A stretch of DNA of 64,000 nucleotides from the NCBI RefSeq assembly GCF_016859125.1, contig NZ_CP069338.1:1-64000 (forward strand). The letters run 5' to 3'. This document shows positions 9,021-17,512 of the stretch, piece by piece; position 1 is the stretch's first letter, and each line of letters begins with the position of its first letter. Position numbers and translations under genes: made by a program. This DNA is from Archangium violaceum. Lineage in GTDB: Bacteria > Myxococcota > Myxococcia > Myxococcales > Myxococcaceae. The notes under the pieces were generated by a model. The model was not told where the DNA came from. It worked only from the letters and a program-made list of their open reading frames with translations, and ran no database searches.

Positions 9021-10226
9021 ATGGCTGATGGAATGCCCTGGAAGCGGACGGCCGGCGAGTGGAACCCGTTGGAGCGGCGCGAGGACGTGCGGGCGGAGGA
9101 CTGGGTGCGGCTGGTCCCGGTGACGGGGCCGGAGCTGGCCGAGCTGGGGCCGGCCCCGTCCGTCCCCCTGGACGCCAATGGAATTCCCCTGCGCCCACGC
9201 GAGCGCCTCATCGATCGCAAGCTGGCGCCGCTGCATGACCTGATGGAGCCGGGTGGAGGGCCGGACCTGGTGTGCTCGGAGCGGCTCGTGCAGGCGTTGG
9301 AGGCGGTGGGGGCCACAGGTTGGACGGCCACGCTCGTGCCGCACGTGACACCCCACCGGGTCGCCGGCCACCGGCTCTACCGGCTCGACACCGAGGGCCA
9401 TACCGGACCGCTGGCGGACACCCAGCTGCGCCTCAACAAGCTCAACCCCCAGACCTTCCATCCCCGGGGCACGGATGAGCGGCTCAACGGCATTCCCCTG
9501 ACGCCCGTGCGTTTCGATGCGCGAGGCTGGTCCGGGCACACGGTCTGCTGGTCCCCGTGGTTCAACGGCCCGCGCAGCTGGTGGCGAGCCCTTATCGTCC
9601 GGGGAGATGTATTCCTGGGCCTCCAGCGGTACATTCCGGACCTGGTGCTGCGGGTCGACCGGGTGGCCTGGGAGGGCGAGTCGCGGGTCCAACCGGTGCA
9701 GCAGCCCGGCCGGCGCCTGGGACCGCAGGAGCCACCGCCCGAAGCTCCGGGCCTGGAGGAGGTGCTCGCGCGCGTGGCTCGCGAAGCGGAGCGCTATCAA
9801 CACACGCTCCACGCTGGCGCCAGCGAGGCGGAGGTCGCCCAGGACTTCGGTCGGCTGGGGCTGACTCCTCCCGAGCCCCTGCGGCGGCTGCTGGCCAGCA
9901 GCAACGGGGCGCGGCTCTACCAGGGTGCGCTCGTCCTGCATGGTGTGGGGGCGCAGGGCTCGCTGGTGAGTCGCCACGAGGAGTTGGTGAAATTCCCCTG
10001 GTACCGCCGGGAGGCGGGGTGGGTGGTGTTTGGCGAGGCGGCGGGAGGGCAGGTGCTCTGGGCCGTGGATGCGCAGGGTGTTGTGCGCGGGGTAGGGCGA
10101 GATGAGCTCATCTACGGCCCCGCGGCCCCGTTGCACCTATGGTTCGCGGACCAGGTGGCGGACCTGGGCTACGCCTGGGACCACGATGGGCAACTGCCCT
10201 GGACCGAGCGCGTCCTGCGTGGATAG
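9021..10226 (+). CDS. Two-part immunity candidate with SUKH-like C-terminal domain
   Basis: 401 residues from the ATG at 9021, with AAAGG seven bases before it; a GTG at 9015 is possible. It lies 36 bp after toxin A, the standard immunity position. The N-terminal 230 residues are of unknown family and rich in Trp, Arg and Pro. From about residue 245 the order of elements fits SMI1/KNR4 (SUKH) immunity proteins: a helix, then PPEPLRRLLASSNGARLYQG, then WVVFGEAAGGQVLWAVDAQG. SUKH proteins often protect against HNH-type nucleases, which fits the GHH tip. The family assignment is by eye. Confidence 0.6.
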   Translation: MADGMPWKRTAGEWNPLERREDVRAEDWVRLVPVTGPELAELGPAPSVPLDANGIPLRPRERLIDRKLAPLHDLMEPGGGPDLVCSERLVQALEAVGATGWTATLVPHVTPHRVAGHRLYRLDTEGHTGPLADTQLRLNKLNPQTFHPRGTDERLNGIPLTPVRFDARGWSGHTVCWSPWFNGPRSWWRALIVRGDVFLGLQRYIPDLVLRVDRVAWEGESRVQPVQQPGRRLGPQEPPPEAPGLEEVLARVAREAERYQHTLHAGASEAEVAQDFGRLGLTPPEPLRRLLASSNGARLYQGALVLHGVGAQGSLVSRHEELVKFPWYRREAGWVVFGEAAGGQVLWAVDAQGVVRGVGRDELIYGPAAPLHLWFADQVADLGYAWDHDGQLPWTERVLRG

Positions 10227-10235
10227 GGCTCGCGG

Positions 10236-10597
10236 TATTCGGGCGAGGTGGGACTAGCAGCTTGCGGTGGTTGCGCAGGTTCATGAAGGACAGCCGCGCC
10301 GGCATCAGCAGCGTGGGGAGAAGCGCGCCACCCGCCCCCTGGCCCGGCGCAGGCGTCCGGTGATGGGCGGCCAGTCGTAGCGTACCCCCAGTGCGTCGAT
10401 GAGCACCCGCACCTGCACCCTGCGCTTCACCGCCCGCCCGAGCGCGTCCACGAAGCGCCGGCCCGCCTCATCGTTGTCGAAGATGTAGCTGCACAGCGAG
10501 ATGGAGGTGCGCGCCGCCTTGATGGCCTCAGTATGGCCGGGTAGGCGCCCGCGCCGGCCTCCAGCGGCACGAGCCGGTTGCCCAGCAGCAGCGGCCG
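10236..10597 (-). pseudogene. Phospholipase D / cardiolipin-synthase-like remnant
   Basis: On the minus strand, pieces of one PLD-family domain appear in three frames. They are GNRLVPLEAGAGAYPA, then SLCSYIFDNDEAGRRFVDAL with VKRRVQVRVLIDALG, then LPTLLMPARLSFMNLRNHRK. In this order they match the first half of cardiolipin synthase-like proteins, so at least two frameshifts are present. The HKD catalytic motifs are not reached because homology ends after NHRKLLV. Clearly a broken gene, truncated at both ends. Confidence 0.75.
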
Positions 10598-10601
10598 GTG
10601 G

Positions 10602-10808
10602 TGTGATTTCCTTGAGCACCCGGGCGATGACCCCTTTTTCGTCCATCCACTTGTAGGCGATGAGTTCCGTGAGCCCACCCTGGCCGCTGCACTCGGCCCG
10701 GAGACGAGCCTTCTCTTCCCGGCACTGCTGGGCCTCGGCTCGCGCCTGCTGCTCGTCCTGCCGGAGGGGGACTGGTGTGTACTCGCGGCATGACGCCTCC
10801 ACCTTCCG
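10602..10808 (-). pseudogene. Fragment resembling myxobacterial DUF2381 proteins
   Basis: An open minus-strand segment encodes an Ala/Glu/Arg-rich stretch with CREEKARLRAECSGQGGLT followed by YKWMDEKGVIARVL. This pattern reminds me of the C-terminal half of DUF2381 (TIGR02268) proteins, which are nearly confined to myxobacteria. It joins directly to the PLD remnant without a gap, so two different genes have been fused by deletion. No start codon or signal peptide belongs to it. The family call is tentative. Confidence 0.4.
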
Positions 10809-10932
10809 CTCCGTGAGTGTGACTCGTAAAAGCCGCACGCTCCTCGGCATAAGGATCTTGGCGGTCATCCCCGCTGACGTCCTGGCTGGTCGGCCAGTGC
10901 GTCCTATCCAATCAACCCGAGGAGGAACGCAG

Positions 10933-11376
10933 ATGGAACACATCAGCCTGTCGGCTGAGCTGGGGGAAATTCGTTACGCCATCGAGGGCGCCCACTGGAT
11001 CGCGGACAGCGTCGCCATGGGCACGGTGCCCGACCCGGAGCGGGTGCACAGCGCGCCCGTCATCATCAGCGCCATCCTGCTGCTGGTGGAGAACAGGCTG
11101 CATCAGCTCGGTCGTGTACTCCGGGGCGAGGAGAATCCGGGGCACTTGTTGACGCCGCACAACGCCACCACCCAGGAGGAGGCGGACAGGGATGACGTGG
11201 TTCTGCGGGCCTGGGACTGGAGCGGAATGTCGAGGCCGTCTCCGTCCAAGCAGAAGGACACCGAGCAACCCCATCCAGCAGCGGGAACAGAGCCCATCAG
11301 TCCGTTGGAGAAAAACCCGCCCGCCGAGCCCAACAAGCAGGGGGAGCAACCGACACCCACCGAGGAGCAGAGCTGA
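10933..11376 (+). CDS. Hypothetical protein with Pro/Glu-rich tail
   Basis: 147 residues from the ATG at 10933, with a strong GAGGAGGA ribosome site nine bases upstream. The first 60 residues are an Ala/Ile/Leu-rich helical region (around SAPVIISAILLLVENRLHQ) with no clear signal peptide. The last 60 residues are a low-complexity tail of Pro, Glu, Gln, Lys and Ser, probably disordered. Apart from a 37-codon ORF 53 bp downstream, the neighbouring sequence is degraded genes. No family recognised. Confidence 0.55.
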   Translation: MEHISLSAELGEIRYAIEGAHWIADSVAMGTVPDPERVHSAPVIISAILLLVENRLHQLGRVLRGEENPGHLLTPHNATTQEEADRDDVVLRAWDWSGMSRPSPSKQKDTEQPHPAAGTEPISPLEKNPPAEPNKQGEQPTPTEEQS

Positions 11377-11429
11377 CCGTCTGCTGCTCGGCTCGGACCT
11401 GGAGTACCAGGGGAAGGGAGGTGACGACG

Positions 11430-11543
11430 ATGCTGGGCGCCATGAAGAAGCTGGCCACCTCACCACTCACCCGCCGGGTGGCAGCGGCCATCTTGCTCGG
11501 AGTGGCCGAACACCTGCGGGAAGCGATGCGGCATGGGCGGTGA
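11430..11543 (+). CDS. Possible small protein, 37 residues
   Basis: The ORF starts at the ATG at 11430, or at an in-frame GTG at 11421, after GGGAGG. It has a basic N-terminus, a short hydrophobic stretch (VAAAILLGVA) and a charged amphipathic end. It is 53 bp downstream of the 147-residue gene. It could be a small membrane-associated protein or a chance ORF. Confidence 0.3.
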   Translation: MLGAMKKLATSPLTRRVAAAILLGVAEHLREAMRHGR

Positions 11544-11706
11544 AGATGCCCGGAGGCGAAGCCGGTCCCCGTTGCACCAGCACCCACCGTGGTGTCACGG
11601 CCTCGGCCGGGTGGTGTGGCGGGGGCCGGGTCATCAAGGCACCAACTCCGGAGCATCTCCACCACTGGAAGTCCCCGGCCACTGCGCCCGGTCGTCCTCG
11701 AGGTTT

Positions 11707-12114
11707 TTAGGTGTCAGGGGCGCCCGTACCCCTCGTGCGCGCCCATCGCTCACGTCCGGCGAGGGCTCCATCAACGAGTGTGATGCGCGCCCGTGCGTCC
11801 TCGCTGATGCCCATCAACCAGCCGGTCCAAATCTCCATCAACAAGCGTGCGCGGTAACACCGGTGCAGCCTCTCCTCCTCCTCCGGCGCGCTGACAGTGC
11901 TCTGCTCCTGCGCTCCCGGCTCCGTGGAGGCGAAAGCCGAAGGCGTCTCGAGCTGGGCGCTCCCGGCAGCTGTCGCTCGCAAGGCCGACATGGCGCGCGG
12001 GCCTTGGGCACCGCTCCCCACCAGGGGCGACACCCGCGTGACGCAGCCGCTGGTGAGCAGGGCCACTCCCAGCAGCAACACCGCCCACCTGTACGCCAGC
12101 GGCTCAGCGCGCAT
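11707..12114 (-). CDS. Small lipoprotein
   Basis: 135 residues from the ATG at 12114. It begins with MRAEPLAYRWAVLLLGVALL and then TSGC, a lipoprotein signal peptide and lipobox that would leave a lipidated Cys near residue 26. The mature part has a Ser/Ala/Glu-rich linker and then a helical end around HRCYRARLLMEIWTGWLMG. Its start overlaps the stop of the upstream secreted-protein gene by 11 bp, so they form an operon. Function unknown; envelope location is inferred. Confidence 0.6.
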   Translation of the reverse strand: MRAEPLAYRWAVLLLGVALLTSGCVTRVSPLVGSGAQGPRAMSALRATAAGSAQLETPSAFASTEPGAQEQSTVSAPEEEERLHRCYRARLLMEIWTGWLMGISEDARARITLVDGALAGRERWARTRGTGAPDT

Positions 12115-12781
12115 TGTCCACCCCCAGCCCCACCGAGGCGTAGGCCCCCGGCCGGAGTGTCCCCACCGTCTCTGGAAACAGCCGCGTCCCTCCCGTGCCC
12201 AGCGCGTACAGGCGCCCCCCGAGAAAGCGCCACCGCATCTCCGCCGCTGCAAGGTAGCGCACCCCAGGCTGTCCCAGGCCCACCGCCAGCCCCTTCACGG
12301 CCACCTCCACGTTGCGGCCCCACACCTGCACCGCCACGCGCCCGTCCACGTCCAAACGGCCCCAGGTGAAGGCCTCCGCGCCCAGCGACAGCTGCAAGTG
12401 CCGTTGCAGCCCGCCGTAGTGCACGTCATCCCAGCCAACCACCGCCTCGCCGTAGACAGAGAAGCCGTCCGGAAAGGGCGCCTCGGCCAGAGGCACGCCC
12501 TCGGGGCCCACGGCCCGGAAGCGTGCCAGCTCGTAGTCTGGGCCGAAGAAGCCTTGTCGGAAGCCGCCGTGCTGCCGGCGCACCTCCAGCCGCAACTGCG
12601 TGCTCGTCTCCAGGCGGATGAGGTACTCCCACCCTCTTCCCTCGCGCGTTGCCGCGGGCGGTGTTTCCACTCCCAGCACGGCTTCGGCCGGAGTGGCCAG
12701 GGGCTCCGCCCCTTCGACCGGCCCGTCCGCTCCTGGGGCTTGTGTCACTAGCAGAAGCACCATTCCCCACACGGATGTCAT
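12104..12781 (-). CDS. Secreted/outer-membrane protein of unknown function
   Basis: 225 residues from the ATG at 12781, starting with MTSVWGMVLLLVTQAPG. Longer upstream starts exist in the frame but give non-coding-like sequence. The mature protein has alternating hydrophobic/polar stretches (for example LQRHLQLSLGAEAFTWGRL and RWRFLGGRLYALGTG), suggesting beta strands of a small barrel or lectin-like fold. It is coupled to the lipoprotein gene downstream. Its first 61 codons lie in the duplication; the rest is seen only here because the other copy runs off the window. Confidence 0.6.
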   Translation of the reverse strand: MTSVWGMVLLLVTQAPGADGPVEGAEPLATPAEAVLGVETPPAATREGRGWEYLIRLETSTQLRLEVRRQHGGFRQGFFGPDYELARFRAVGPEGVPLAEAPFPDGFSVYGEAVVGWDDVHYGGLQRHLQLSLGAEAFTWGRLDVDGRVAVQVWGRNVEVAVKGLAVGLGQPGVRYLAAAEMRWRFLGGRLYALGTGGTRLFPETVGTLRPGAYASVGLGVDNAR

Positions 12782-13023
12782 GGGGTGTACCTCGCCTTCA
12801 GGTACGCACCCTTCGAAGGAGCAGGTCTTCCCTGCCTGGCCACGGCGTTGTGGGCTCTCGAGAGCACGTACACTCCTCTCGGCGGTGGGGCGACCCGACA
12901 CCTCGTGCAACCGCCGTGACACGCCAGCGTAGACATCCTCTCTGTCACGGGGCCCCAGGGCATGGGAGTGCTCCACCCAGCGTACCCACTTCCTCTGGTG
13001 CGACAAAGGCCCGCCCGGCAACG

Positions 13024-13287
13024 GTGAGCCAGGGCGAGAGCCGCTACGGGAGCCCCGAGCCGCAGCTCAAGAGCCGCCTCCCGAAGGGGACGAGCCACCG
13101 CTTCGTGAGCGCCTCGCTCCACAAGCTCGCCGCCGAGGTCGAGCTGGCCACACCCGAGCGCGAGCGGTGGGTGGTTCAGGTCGAGAGCTTCTACGACGCC
13201 CGCGGCCGCGTGTACCTCGAGCTGGCCGACGCGACGCCGGCCGAGGCCGCGCGCGGGGTGGCGCTCCTCAAGAAGCTGGTGGGCTGA
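13024..13287 (+). CDS. Small hypothetical protein (copy 2)
   Basis: Duplicate of 427-690, 87 residues from GTG. The only coding change I see is Ile to Leu in the final ALLKKLVG. Such conservation is expected from a recent duplication and says nothing about function. Confidence 0.4.
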   Translation: MSQGESRYGSPEPQLKSRLPKGTSHRFVSASLHKLAAEVELATPERERWVVQVESFYDARGRVYLELADATPAEAARGVALLKKLVG

Positions 13288-13348
13288 AACTCGCTAGGGC
13301 GACCACGCGAACGCCCCTGTGACGAAGCACGCGAGGCAGGATGGCGTC

Positions 13349-14236
13349 ATGTCGCCGCCGACCGTCGCCGAGGAGATCGAGCGCTACCTCCGCACGGGCG
13401 ACGCCGACATGCTCGGCGACGCCTGGCCCGGCGACATCATGGAGCGCGGCCGCCGCCAGCACGCCGACCTTCGCGGTGCGCTCGTCGAGGAAGTCCGTCG
13501 GCTAGCGAAGGGGCACTCGCACGAGCCGGTGCCCGCGAACGTCGGCGTCGAGTTCACGCGCGCCAAGGTCGAGCCGATGGTGCGCGGGCTCTTCACGCGT
13601 GCCGAGCAAGATGTCGTGCTTGCGACTCTCGAGAAGTCCGTCGTGTATGTCACGCGCGAGACCATCGAGCCGCTCCTGCTGAACCACTCCTACGACCGCT
13701 CAGCGTGGGACCTCGCAAACCTGTACCTCCTCAGCGTCGGCGCGAAGCTGCTCGGCAAGGAGGCCCCGCGCCTCGTCGGGATCAGCGAGGAGACGACCTG
13801 CTACGTCTCGCCGGACTACTTCGCCGAGGACGATCCTTTCGCCGACTTCATCGTCCACGAGGCGGCACACATCTTCCACAACTGCAAGCGCCGCACGCTC
13901 GGCCTCCGCGAGACGCGTACGAAGGAGTGGCTGCTCGACATCGAGTACCGGCAGCGCGAGACGTTCGCGTACTCGTGCGAGGCCTACGCGTGCGTGGTGG
14001 CCCGGGCGAAGAGCCCCGCCGAGCGCAAGGCGCTGGCCGCCGACTACGGTTCCAAGGTTCGCATCTCCGAGGAGCGCGTCGACCCATCCGAGGTGGCGAG
14101 CATCGTCGCGGAGGCGGCGAGCGCGCGGAACGGCTGGAAGGTGCTCCTGGCGCGATGCGCGCCGACTACGAAGCCGCGCTCGGCGCGGCAGCTCGCCCGC
14201 GAGGCCACCGCCGCGCGCAACTCGGCTGAGGTGTGA
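13349..14236 (+). CDS. HExxH zinc-metallopeptidase-like protein (copy 2)
   Basis: Identical at the protein level, as far as I can read, to 752-1639, including VHEAAHIFHN. In this copy a T-to-C change removes an upstream stop, so the frame opens at 13319. The ATG at 13349 remains the likely start because it matches copy 1. Confidence 0.65.
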   Translation: MSPPTVAEEIERYLRTGDADMLGDAWPGDIMERGRRQHADLRGALVEEVRRLAKGHSHEPVPANVGVEFTRAKVEPMVRGLFTRAEQDVVLATLEKSVVYVTRETIEPLLLNHSYDRSAWDLANLYLLSVGAKLLGKEAPRLVGISEETTCYVSPDYFAEDDPFADFIVHEAAHIFHNCKRRTLGLRETRTKEWLLDIEYRQRETFAYSCEAYACVVARAKSPAERKALAADYGSKVRISEERVDPSEVASIVAEAASARNGWKVLLARCAPTTKPRSARQLAREATAARNSAEV

Positions 14237-14501
14237 GCGGGGCAGTCGCGCCCGCGACGGGAAATCGAGGCGGCCGAGGAAGTCGAGGTCCTTCGTCGCG
14301 CGCGCGAGGGGGCACGTCCCACACGTGCAGCATCAACGCGCCCTTGAGGACGAAGCGCGCCCGGTGCGGCGTCTTCGACAGCCGGTAGAGGAACCGCTCC
14401 ATCGCGTAGTACTGCAGCAGTTCCTGGAAGGGTCGCTTCGTCGCACGCGCGTGGTTCTGGAGACACGCCTGCACGGAGGCTTCGAGGTTCTTGACGGTCA
14501 C
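14237..14501 (-). pseudogene. AbiEii-type toxin fragment (copy 2), extra frameshift
   Basis: Same relic as 1640-1903, with one extra G in the run near 14309. That G shifts the frame just before the DLDFLG motif, so this copy is broken once more than copy 1. The GTG start at 14501 again overlaps the antitoxin stop. Confidence 0.7.
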
Positions 14502-14702
14502 GGCATCGCCTTCAGGTAGGGTCGCATCGCGCGCTCGACGTGGCGCATGCGGGCATACTTCAACAGGACATCGAGCTTCTTGCGGCGGCGCTCGCGCCAG
14601 AGGCGCAGCGCCTCCAGCACGACGTCCATCCCGAGCTGGTTCCGGTAGCGGAAGCAGTCTGCGAGCGTCTTCTCCGGGTCGTAGACGCGGAGCAAGATTC
14701 AC
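14498..14702 (-). pseudogene. AbiEi-type antitoxin C-terminal fragment (copy 2)
   Basis: Identical to the fragment at 1900-2104, with RVYDPEKTLADCFRYRNQLG and no N-terminal DNA-binding domain. Confidence 0.75.
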
Positions 14703-14713
14703 CAGTAATTTCA

Positions 14714-14743
14714 GGGCCTTGGACGAAAGTTCAAGGCCCTTTT
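14714..14743 (+). terminator. Hairpin with T-run (copy 2)
   Basis: Same 8-bp GGGCCTTG/CAAGGCCC stem and TTTT as at 2116-2145, in the same position between the AbiE relic and the recombinase. Confidence 0.55.
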
Positions 14744-14817
14744 CATTTGCCCTCCCTGCCCGTGGGCAAAATACGGGCAACCCCCCCGACGTTCTTCCCT
14801 ATGGAGGGCGCGGGCGC

Positions 14818-15870
14818 ATGGGTGAAAGCACGGGCAAGAGCCAGGACTACGCGGAGACGTGGGAGGGTGGGTTCATCCGCCACGACTCCAGTGGGTCGCA
14901 AGGTCTACGTCATCCGCCGGATGATCGACGGGCGGAACTACAAGGTCAGCACGCGGGCGACCACGCTCCGAGCGGCCATGGAGCAGCTCAAGCGGTTCGA
15001 GACGGACCCGGAGCACTACAACCCGGCGGGCTCGTTCCACGAGGCGCCCATCCACCTTGATGCGCCGCTCGCGGCTGAATTCCTCGCCTACTCGCGCGAC
15101 GTGGACAAGAACAGCCCCACCTGGGTGAAGAAGCAGCAGGGCTATCTGGCGTGGTGGGCCGACCAGCTCAAGGGCCGGGACCTGCGGAAGGTCACGCTCC
15201 TCGATGACATCCTCCCCGCCCTGGAGGGGGCGAAGGCCCGGGGTCATCGGCTCGCGGTCTTCAAGCGCGTCTACTCCTGGTTGCGCAAGGTGAAGCACGT
15301 CCTCTCGGTGGCCGAGGATCCGACCTTCGGGCGGCTCACCGTGCCCCAGGCCCGGCCCGAGCAGTGGAAGCGGGACAAGGTGATCCCCGGGAGCACTACC
15401 TCCTAGCCCAAGAGCACCTTGCGCCTCACTGGCGTGACGGGATGGACGTGCAGGCGGGCACCGGCTGGCACGTCTCGGAACTGGTGCGCTTCGCCAGGAT
15501 GGGCAACGTGGAGCCCTACCGGGGCGTGGCCCAGGGGATCGCGGGCGTGCTGGTGTGTCCCCAGACCAAGAGCGGCGAGCCCTTGCGCACCGCCGTGTCC
15601 GCCGAGGTGCTGGAGGCCGGGAAGCGGCTGCTGGAGCGCGGCTCGTTCAGCTTCGAGAAGTACACCCTCGCCATCAAGGGGGCCTGCACGGCGGCGGGCA
15701 TCCCGCCCTTCACACCTGGACGGTTCCGGCACTCCGTCGCCACCTGGGCCATCGAGAAGGGGGCGGACCCGGCCTCGGTAGCGGCCTTCCTCAACCACAA
15801 GAGCCCGACCACCACGCGGCGCTTCTACGCGACACACGCTGTCCCGGCGAAGATCCCCACCCTGGCTTAG
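14818..15870 (+). pseudogene. Degenerate tyrosine recombinase (copy 2), two frameshifts
   Basis: Copy of 2221-3274. It shares the N-terminal frameshift near 14896. It has also lost one C in the C-run near 15388, just after KRDKVIP, which separates the N-terminal half from the catalytic domain. The catalytic half is still open from 15364 to 15870 with the altered TGWHVSEL and GRFRH boxes and the final RRFYATH. Unless the C loss is a sequencing error, this copy cannot give a full-length protein. Confidence 0.7.
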
Positions 15871-16217
15871 GACACCAAGAGCGACGGTTTCCTAAACGGG
15901 CCCCGGCGCAGAGGCCACCCCAGCAGGCGTGGTGTTGAGCCTGGCACAGCCACGACCCACAACTCCCTGCCGCTCTCCTCGAGCCAGGGCGGCCAGGGCA
16001 GCCGTGTGCCCCATGGGGGTGCTCGCCCCCCTACAGCGGCCGCGCACCGCCTTCTGGCCCCAGCCGTCTCATCCTCCGCCTCCCCGCCCCAGCCCGCCGC
16101 CCAGCAAGAGGGCCCCCATTCCGCCATTACCTACCGCGCCGCTCGGGGATACTGTGGTGCTCCAAGATTCAGGCTAGCCGAGGTGAACCGGCTCGCGGCA
16201 CGGAGAGTGCTAGCTCC
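15871..16217. other. Non-coding spacer before the rhs operon (copy 2)
   Basis: Duplicate of 3275-3621. No gene or clear promoter boxes recognised. Confidence 0.4.
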
Positions 16218-17512
16218 ATGGACACGAAGAACGCGGTGGAGAAGCGACTGGACTGGTTGAACGACCAGTGGGTGGAGTTCGCGCAATCACCCGACGCGCG
16301 GCTGCTGCGCTGGGTGGTGGAGCCCGGCGAGGTGCGCATGGTCGAGGCCTGGCTGAAGAAGGAGAGTGACGAGCGCACCGGGGAATGTCCGGACCTCTTC
16401 CTGCGATTCGACCAGCCCTTCGTGCAGCCGGAGGCATATGGGCTGGAGCTGCGCGAGACCTTGGTGGCGATGGTGGAGGAGACCCAGGAGGGGGTGAGCC
16501 TCGGACCGGTGACTCCCGGGCAGTCGGGAGCGGAGGCCTTCTTCAGCGCCTGCGAGGCGTTGCAGCGCCATTACGAGTCCGTCTGCGAGGTGTTGGCGGT
16601 GGTGCTGGTGCCGGGGGAGGTGGTGGAGGTGAAGGCCTGGCGGCAGTGGCTGGAGAAGGCCTTGACGCACCTGCGCTCGCCGAAGGTGCGGGTGGCGGTG
16701 CTGGATGATGTGCGGGTGAGGGCGCTGGAGCCGCTGGCACAGGCGGATCCCAAGCGCGTCATGACGGCGGTGGCGGACCTGGACATGGCGGGGGCCATGG
16801 AGGAGGTGGCGCGGGGGCGGCGGGCCTGGACCCGGCGGGAGGGCGCTACCGGGAGCTGCTGGTGCGGCTGGGCAATGCGGCGGGCCGCGGCGAGCTCAAC
16901 CTGGTGACGCGATTGGGGGAGGAGGCGGTGGCGCTGGCGGCCGGGCAGGGGTGGATGGCACTGGTGGTGGCGGCGCGCTGGGCCATGGGAGGGGCGCTCC
17001 TGGTGGCCAGCAAGCCCAAGGAGGCGCTGGAGCACTACCGCCAGGCGGAAGCGGTCGCGGTGGATGCCGAGGCCCGGGGTGAGCCCCAGGGGGCTGAGCT
17101 GCGGCTGAAGTCCCGCATGGCGATGGGGGCGGTGCTGGTGACGATGCAGGACTGGGCGCGGGCGGCCGTGCTCTACGAGGAGTCGGCCCCCATGGCGCGC
17201 ACGCTGGCCGATGCGCGCCTGGAGCTGGAGTGCTGGCGCATGGCGAGCTTCTGCCGAGAGTCCGAGCAGGAGCTGGACAAGGCCTGGGAGAGCGGCGAGC
17301 TCGCCTGGGAGGTGGGCCAGGCGCTCGTGCCCGAGGAGCGTGCCACCTCGACGCTTCCCTACGTGGCCGAGGCGAGGGTGCGGCTGGGCCGGGTCCGCCA
17401 GGGTGAGGCCGCCGCGCGGCGCCTGGAGGCCGAGGCGGAGTCGATTCTGGGCAAGGAGTGGCGGCCCGTGACCCAGGCCCCGGGCGGCCACGCAGGAGGT
17501 CAGGCGGCATGA
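16218..17512 (+). pseudogene. TPR-like Rhs adaptor (copy 2), frameshifted
   Basis: Copy of 3622-4917, but one G is missing from the G-run near 16818. The 431-residue protein is thus split: the first 199 residues stay in frame and a second frame runs from about 16862 to 17512. The ATGA coupling to rhs B is intact. If the deletion is real, Rhs B might depend on the adaptor made by copy 1. If it is a read error, this gene is normal. Confidence 0.65.
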
